This document shows positions 62,172-64,000 of a DNA stretch of 64,000 nt, piece after piece; position 1 is the first letter of the stretch, and the number at the start of each line of letters is the position of its first letter. The position numbers and the translations under genes were made by a program. Location: positions 1,432,149-1,496,148 of the forward strand of contig NZ_FUFN01000010.1 of assembly GCF_900162615.1 (NCBI RefSeq), in the 5' to 3' direction. Source of the stretch: Virgibacillus proomii. GTDB lineage: Bacteria > Bacillota > Bacilli > Bacillales > Amphibacillaceae. The notes below the pieces were generated by a model. It ran no database searches. It was given only the letters and a program-made list of their open reading frames with translations, and was not told where the DNA came from.

Positions 62172-62645
62172 ATGGAAAGTAGAGCTTTTCGCAATGCTAT
62201 GGGGCGGTTTGCTACTGGAGTGACAGTGATTACGACAAATGCAAATAAAGAAGTTCATGGAATGACAGCGAATGCGTTTATGTCGGTTTCACTAGACCCG
62301 AAATTGATCACGGTTTCCATTGATAATCGGGCAAATATGCTAAACAAAATCAACTGTTCGGGTAAATTTGCAGTTAATGTACTATCAGATTTACAGCAAG
62401 ATATTTCTATGCACTTTGCTGGTCAGGCAAAAAAATACGATGAAATTCCTTTTGCAATGTTTTACGATGTTCCTATTATTCAGGGATCGCTTGCATCCGT
62501 TGTTTGTGAAGTAGATCGAACGTATGTGGTAGGTGATCACACACTTTTTATTGGAAGCGTAGTTGATGCTTTGTTAACCGAGGGCAACCCGTTAACATTT
62601 TATGGTGGAAAGTATGGGAAGTATCAACCAGCTGAATATGTATAA
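62172..62645 (+). CDS. hpaC: Flavin reductase (HpaC-like)
   Basis: 157 residues of the flavin reductase/FMN-binding split-barrel family. N-terminal FRNAMGRFATGVTVITT and HGMTANAFMSVSLDPKLITVSID are hallmarks, and GSVVDA and TFYGGKYGK follow near the end. Supplies FADH2 to HpaB. The gap to hpaB is 205 bp with no terminator, and both genes are preceded by good ribosome sites (AAAAGGAGGG here). Confidence 0.9.
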   Translation: MESRAFRNAMGRFATGVTVITTNANKEVHGMTANAFMSVSLDPKLITVSIDNRANMLNKINCSGKFAVNVLSDLQQDISMHFAGQAKKYDEIPFAMFYDVPIIQGSLASVVCEVDRTYVVGDHTLFIGSVVDALLTEGNPLTFYGGKYGKYQPAEYV

Positions 62646-62704
62646 CGGATCTTTCTATCATCTGAATGATATATGATTTTATATATAAAAAAGGAGCGGA
62701 TAGC

Positions 62705-64000
62705 ATGGCAAAACAACTTGCAGATCAACATACGAAAATGAAGCAACAAGTAAAAGATATACAGCTTTATATAGATGGACAATTTGTTGATGCTGAGCAT
62801 AACAGAGTATTTGAAAATAGCAGTCCATTTACCAATGAAACGATCAACAAGGTAGCGATGGGAGAGCAAGCAGATATAGATAAAGCAGTTCATGCTGCAA
62901 AAAATGCATTTAAAGGGGAGTGGGGCAAGCTAAAAGTAAAAGATCGGTTAGCTTATATTTATAAAATTGCTGACCTCATTGATGAACATATTGATGAAAT
63001 TGCTCCCTTGGAGTCGTTTGATACCGGATTACCAATTAGTCAAACGAAGAAAATGGTCAGTAGAGCTGCTTATAACTTTCGCTTTTATGCAGAAATGGTA
63101 GCTACACGTATGGTTGGTGAAGCTTATCAGGTTGATGATGAATTTTTAAACTATACCATTCATAAGCCTGTAGGAGTAGCAGGGTTGATCACTCCTTGGA
63201 ATGCTCCATTTATGCTAGAGACGTGGAAACTTGCACCAGCACTTGCAACCGGAAACACAGTCGTACTTAAACCAGCGGAATGGTCACCGCTTACCGCCAA
63301 TCGACTAGCTGAAATTATTGATAAAGCTGGTTTACCAAACGGGGTGTTTAATGTCGTACATGGTTATGGGGAAACAGCGGGTGCATCGCTCGTTGCTCAT
63401 CCAGATGTAGCGCTTATTTCATTCACGGGCGAAACGAAAACCGGTTCGGAAATTATAAAAAATGGTGCTGATTGGTTAAAAAGGTTCTCTATGGAACTTG
63501 GTGGTAAATCACCAATTATTGTATTTGAGGATGCGGACATAGAACGAGCATTGGATGCTTGTACATGGGGGATTTTCTCATTTAATGGGGAGCGCTGTAC
63601 AGCTAATTCCCGTTTATATATTCATGAAACGGTTGCGGAACCTTTTATCGAAAAGTTAAAACAACGAATTGTCAATATTAAAGTTGGTGATCCGTTAGAA
63701 AGCGATACACTAGTCGGTCCGTTGATTCATAAGGAACATTATACAAATGTAAAAAACTATCTCAAGCTTGCAGAAGAGGAAGGATGTGAGGTGATTAGCG
63801 GTAATATTCCACCTGGTAATGGGAACTTCATTGCACCAACATTACTTTTGCATGCAAGAAATGATATGCGAGTCGTTCAAGAAGAAATTTTTGGCCCGGT
63901 AATTGCAGCTATGACGTTTACGGATGAAGAAGAAGTAATTGAATTAGCAAATGATGTCCGTTATGGTTTAGCAGGCTATGTATGGACAAAGGACATTCAG
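62705..64000 (+). CDS. hpaE: Aldehyde dehydrogenase, HpaE-like (3' end outside window)
   Basis: The frame is open from ATG 62705 to the last base, 432 residues so far. NAD(P)-dependent aldehyde dehydrogenase, probably 5-carboxymethyl-2-hydroxymuconate semialdehyde dehydrogenase of the homoprotocatechuate meta-cleavage route. Family motifs: ITPWNAPFMLETWKLAPALATGNTVVLKPAEWSP, the catalytic Glu in FSMELGGKSP and the catalytic Cys in FNGERCTANSR. Ribosome site AAAGGAGCGG. The ring-cleavage genes are expected downstream; the exact substrate rests on the neighbours. Confidence 0.88.
   Translation, partial: MAKQLADQHTKMKQQVKDIQLYIDGQFVDAEHNRVFENSSPFTNETINKVAMGEQADIDKAVHAAKNAFKGEWGKLKVKDRLAYIYKIADLIDEHIDEIAPLESFDTGLPISQTKKMVSRAAYNFRFYAEMVATRMVGEAYQVDDEFLNYTIHKPVGVAGLITPWNAPFMLETWKLAPALATGNTVVLKPAEWSPLTANRLAEIIDKAGLPNGVFNVVHGYGETAGASLVAHPDVALISFTGETKTGSEIIKNGADWLKRFSMELGGKSPIIVFEDADIERALDACTWGIFSFNGERCTANSRLYIHETVAEPFIEKLKQRIVNIKVGDPLESDTLVGPLIHKEHYTNVKNYLKLAEEEGCEVISGNIPPGNGNFIAPTLLLHARNDMRVVQEEIFGPVIAAMTFTDEEEVIELANDVRYGLAGYVWTKDIQ

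Overview
The window looks like chromosomal DNA of a low-GC, spore-forming member of the Bacillaceae, probably near Virgibacillus, Oceanobacillus or Lentibacillus. The evidence is AT-rich DNA, strong Shine-Dalgarno sites with many TTG and GTG starts, an S-box riboswitch, and a gene order matching the Bacillus subtilis yus/yur region. That order is fadE, yusI, gcvH, yusF, yusE, metNIQ, sufCDSUB. The genus is an inference from memory. No rRNA or tRNA gene and no CRISPR array was seen.

Layout. 1-12.8 kb is the conserved housekeeping block: the tail of fadE, yusI, gcvH, yusF, yusE, an S-box-controlled methionine ABC importer, and the SUF Fe-S assembly operon. 12.8-18.2 kb is gene-poor and partly decaying. 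It holds small membrane proteins, a CotF-like coat protein preceded by a damaged small gene, one GNAT acetyltransferase and the wreck of another, and a coiled-coil protein. 18.2-23.7 kb is an acetoin dehydrogenase locus (acoR, acoA, acoB, acoC) with a sigma-54 promoter, a palindromic activator site and a cre-like site. 24.4-28.3 kb carries two tandem thermolysin-type (M4) secreted proteases. 28.6-31 kb has a DUF4349 lipoprotein and the remains of a response regulator and an M48 protease.

31.6-34.8 kb (minus strand) is a three-gene unit: a PTS EIIBC transporter, an ADP-ribosylglycohydrolase-fold enzyme and a GntR/HutC regulator. 36.0-40.1 kb has a YihY-family membrane protein and a two-gene proton-channel pair that resembles ZorA/ZorB of the Zorya anti-phage system but lacks the Zorya effectors. 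41.7-45.8 kb is a tightly coupled operon with two 4-bp ATGA overlaps: a PlsY-like acyltransferase, a fusion of a FeeM/LuxI-like N-acyltransferase with a class V aminotransferase, and an LtaS-like phosphotransferase. It may make or attach an unusual amino-lipid and is the best candidate here for an undescribed pathway. 46.3-48.0 kb has a SufR-like HTH regulator divergent from a flavin reductase, with a perfect 24-bp palindrome between them. 48.9-55.1 kb is an ascorbate-type PTS operon with a PRD/EIIA regulator and a transketolase. 55.4-58.8 kb holds a YdjM-like protein, PlsC and an MFS exporter. 59.3-64.0 kb is a LysR-controlled 4-hydroxyphenylacetate operon (hpaB, hpaC, hpaE), cut by the window end.

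Many of the larger gaps are filled with short, non-coding, interspersed repeats that can be sorted by eye into at least five families. Family A (about 225-460 bp) has terminal inverted repeats like TGTTCAAAAAG and CTTTTTGAACA. Family B (about 87 bp) ends in a terminator-like hairpin. Family C (about 142-167 bp) is flanked by TTTAT duplications, often sits inside B, and has hairpins whose stems differ between copies while pairing is kept. Families D and E are more degenerate. These elements lie between the S-box and metN, between PTS EIIB and EIIC, and exactly at the stop codons of two genes.
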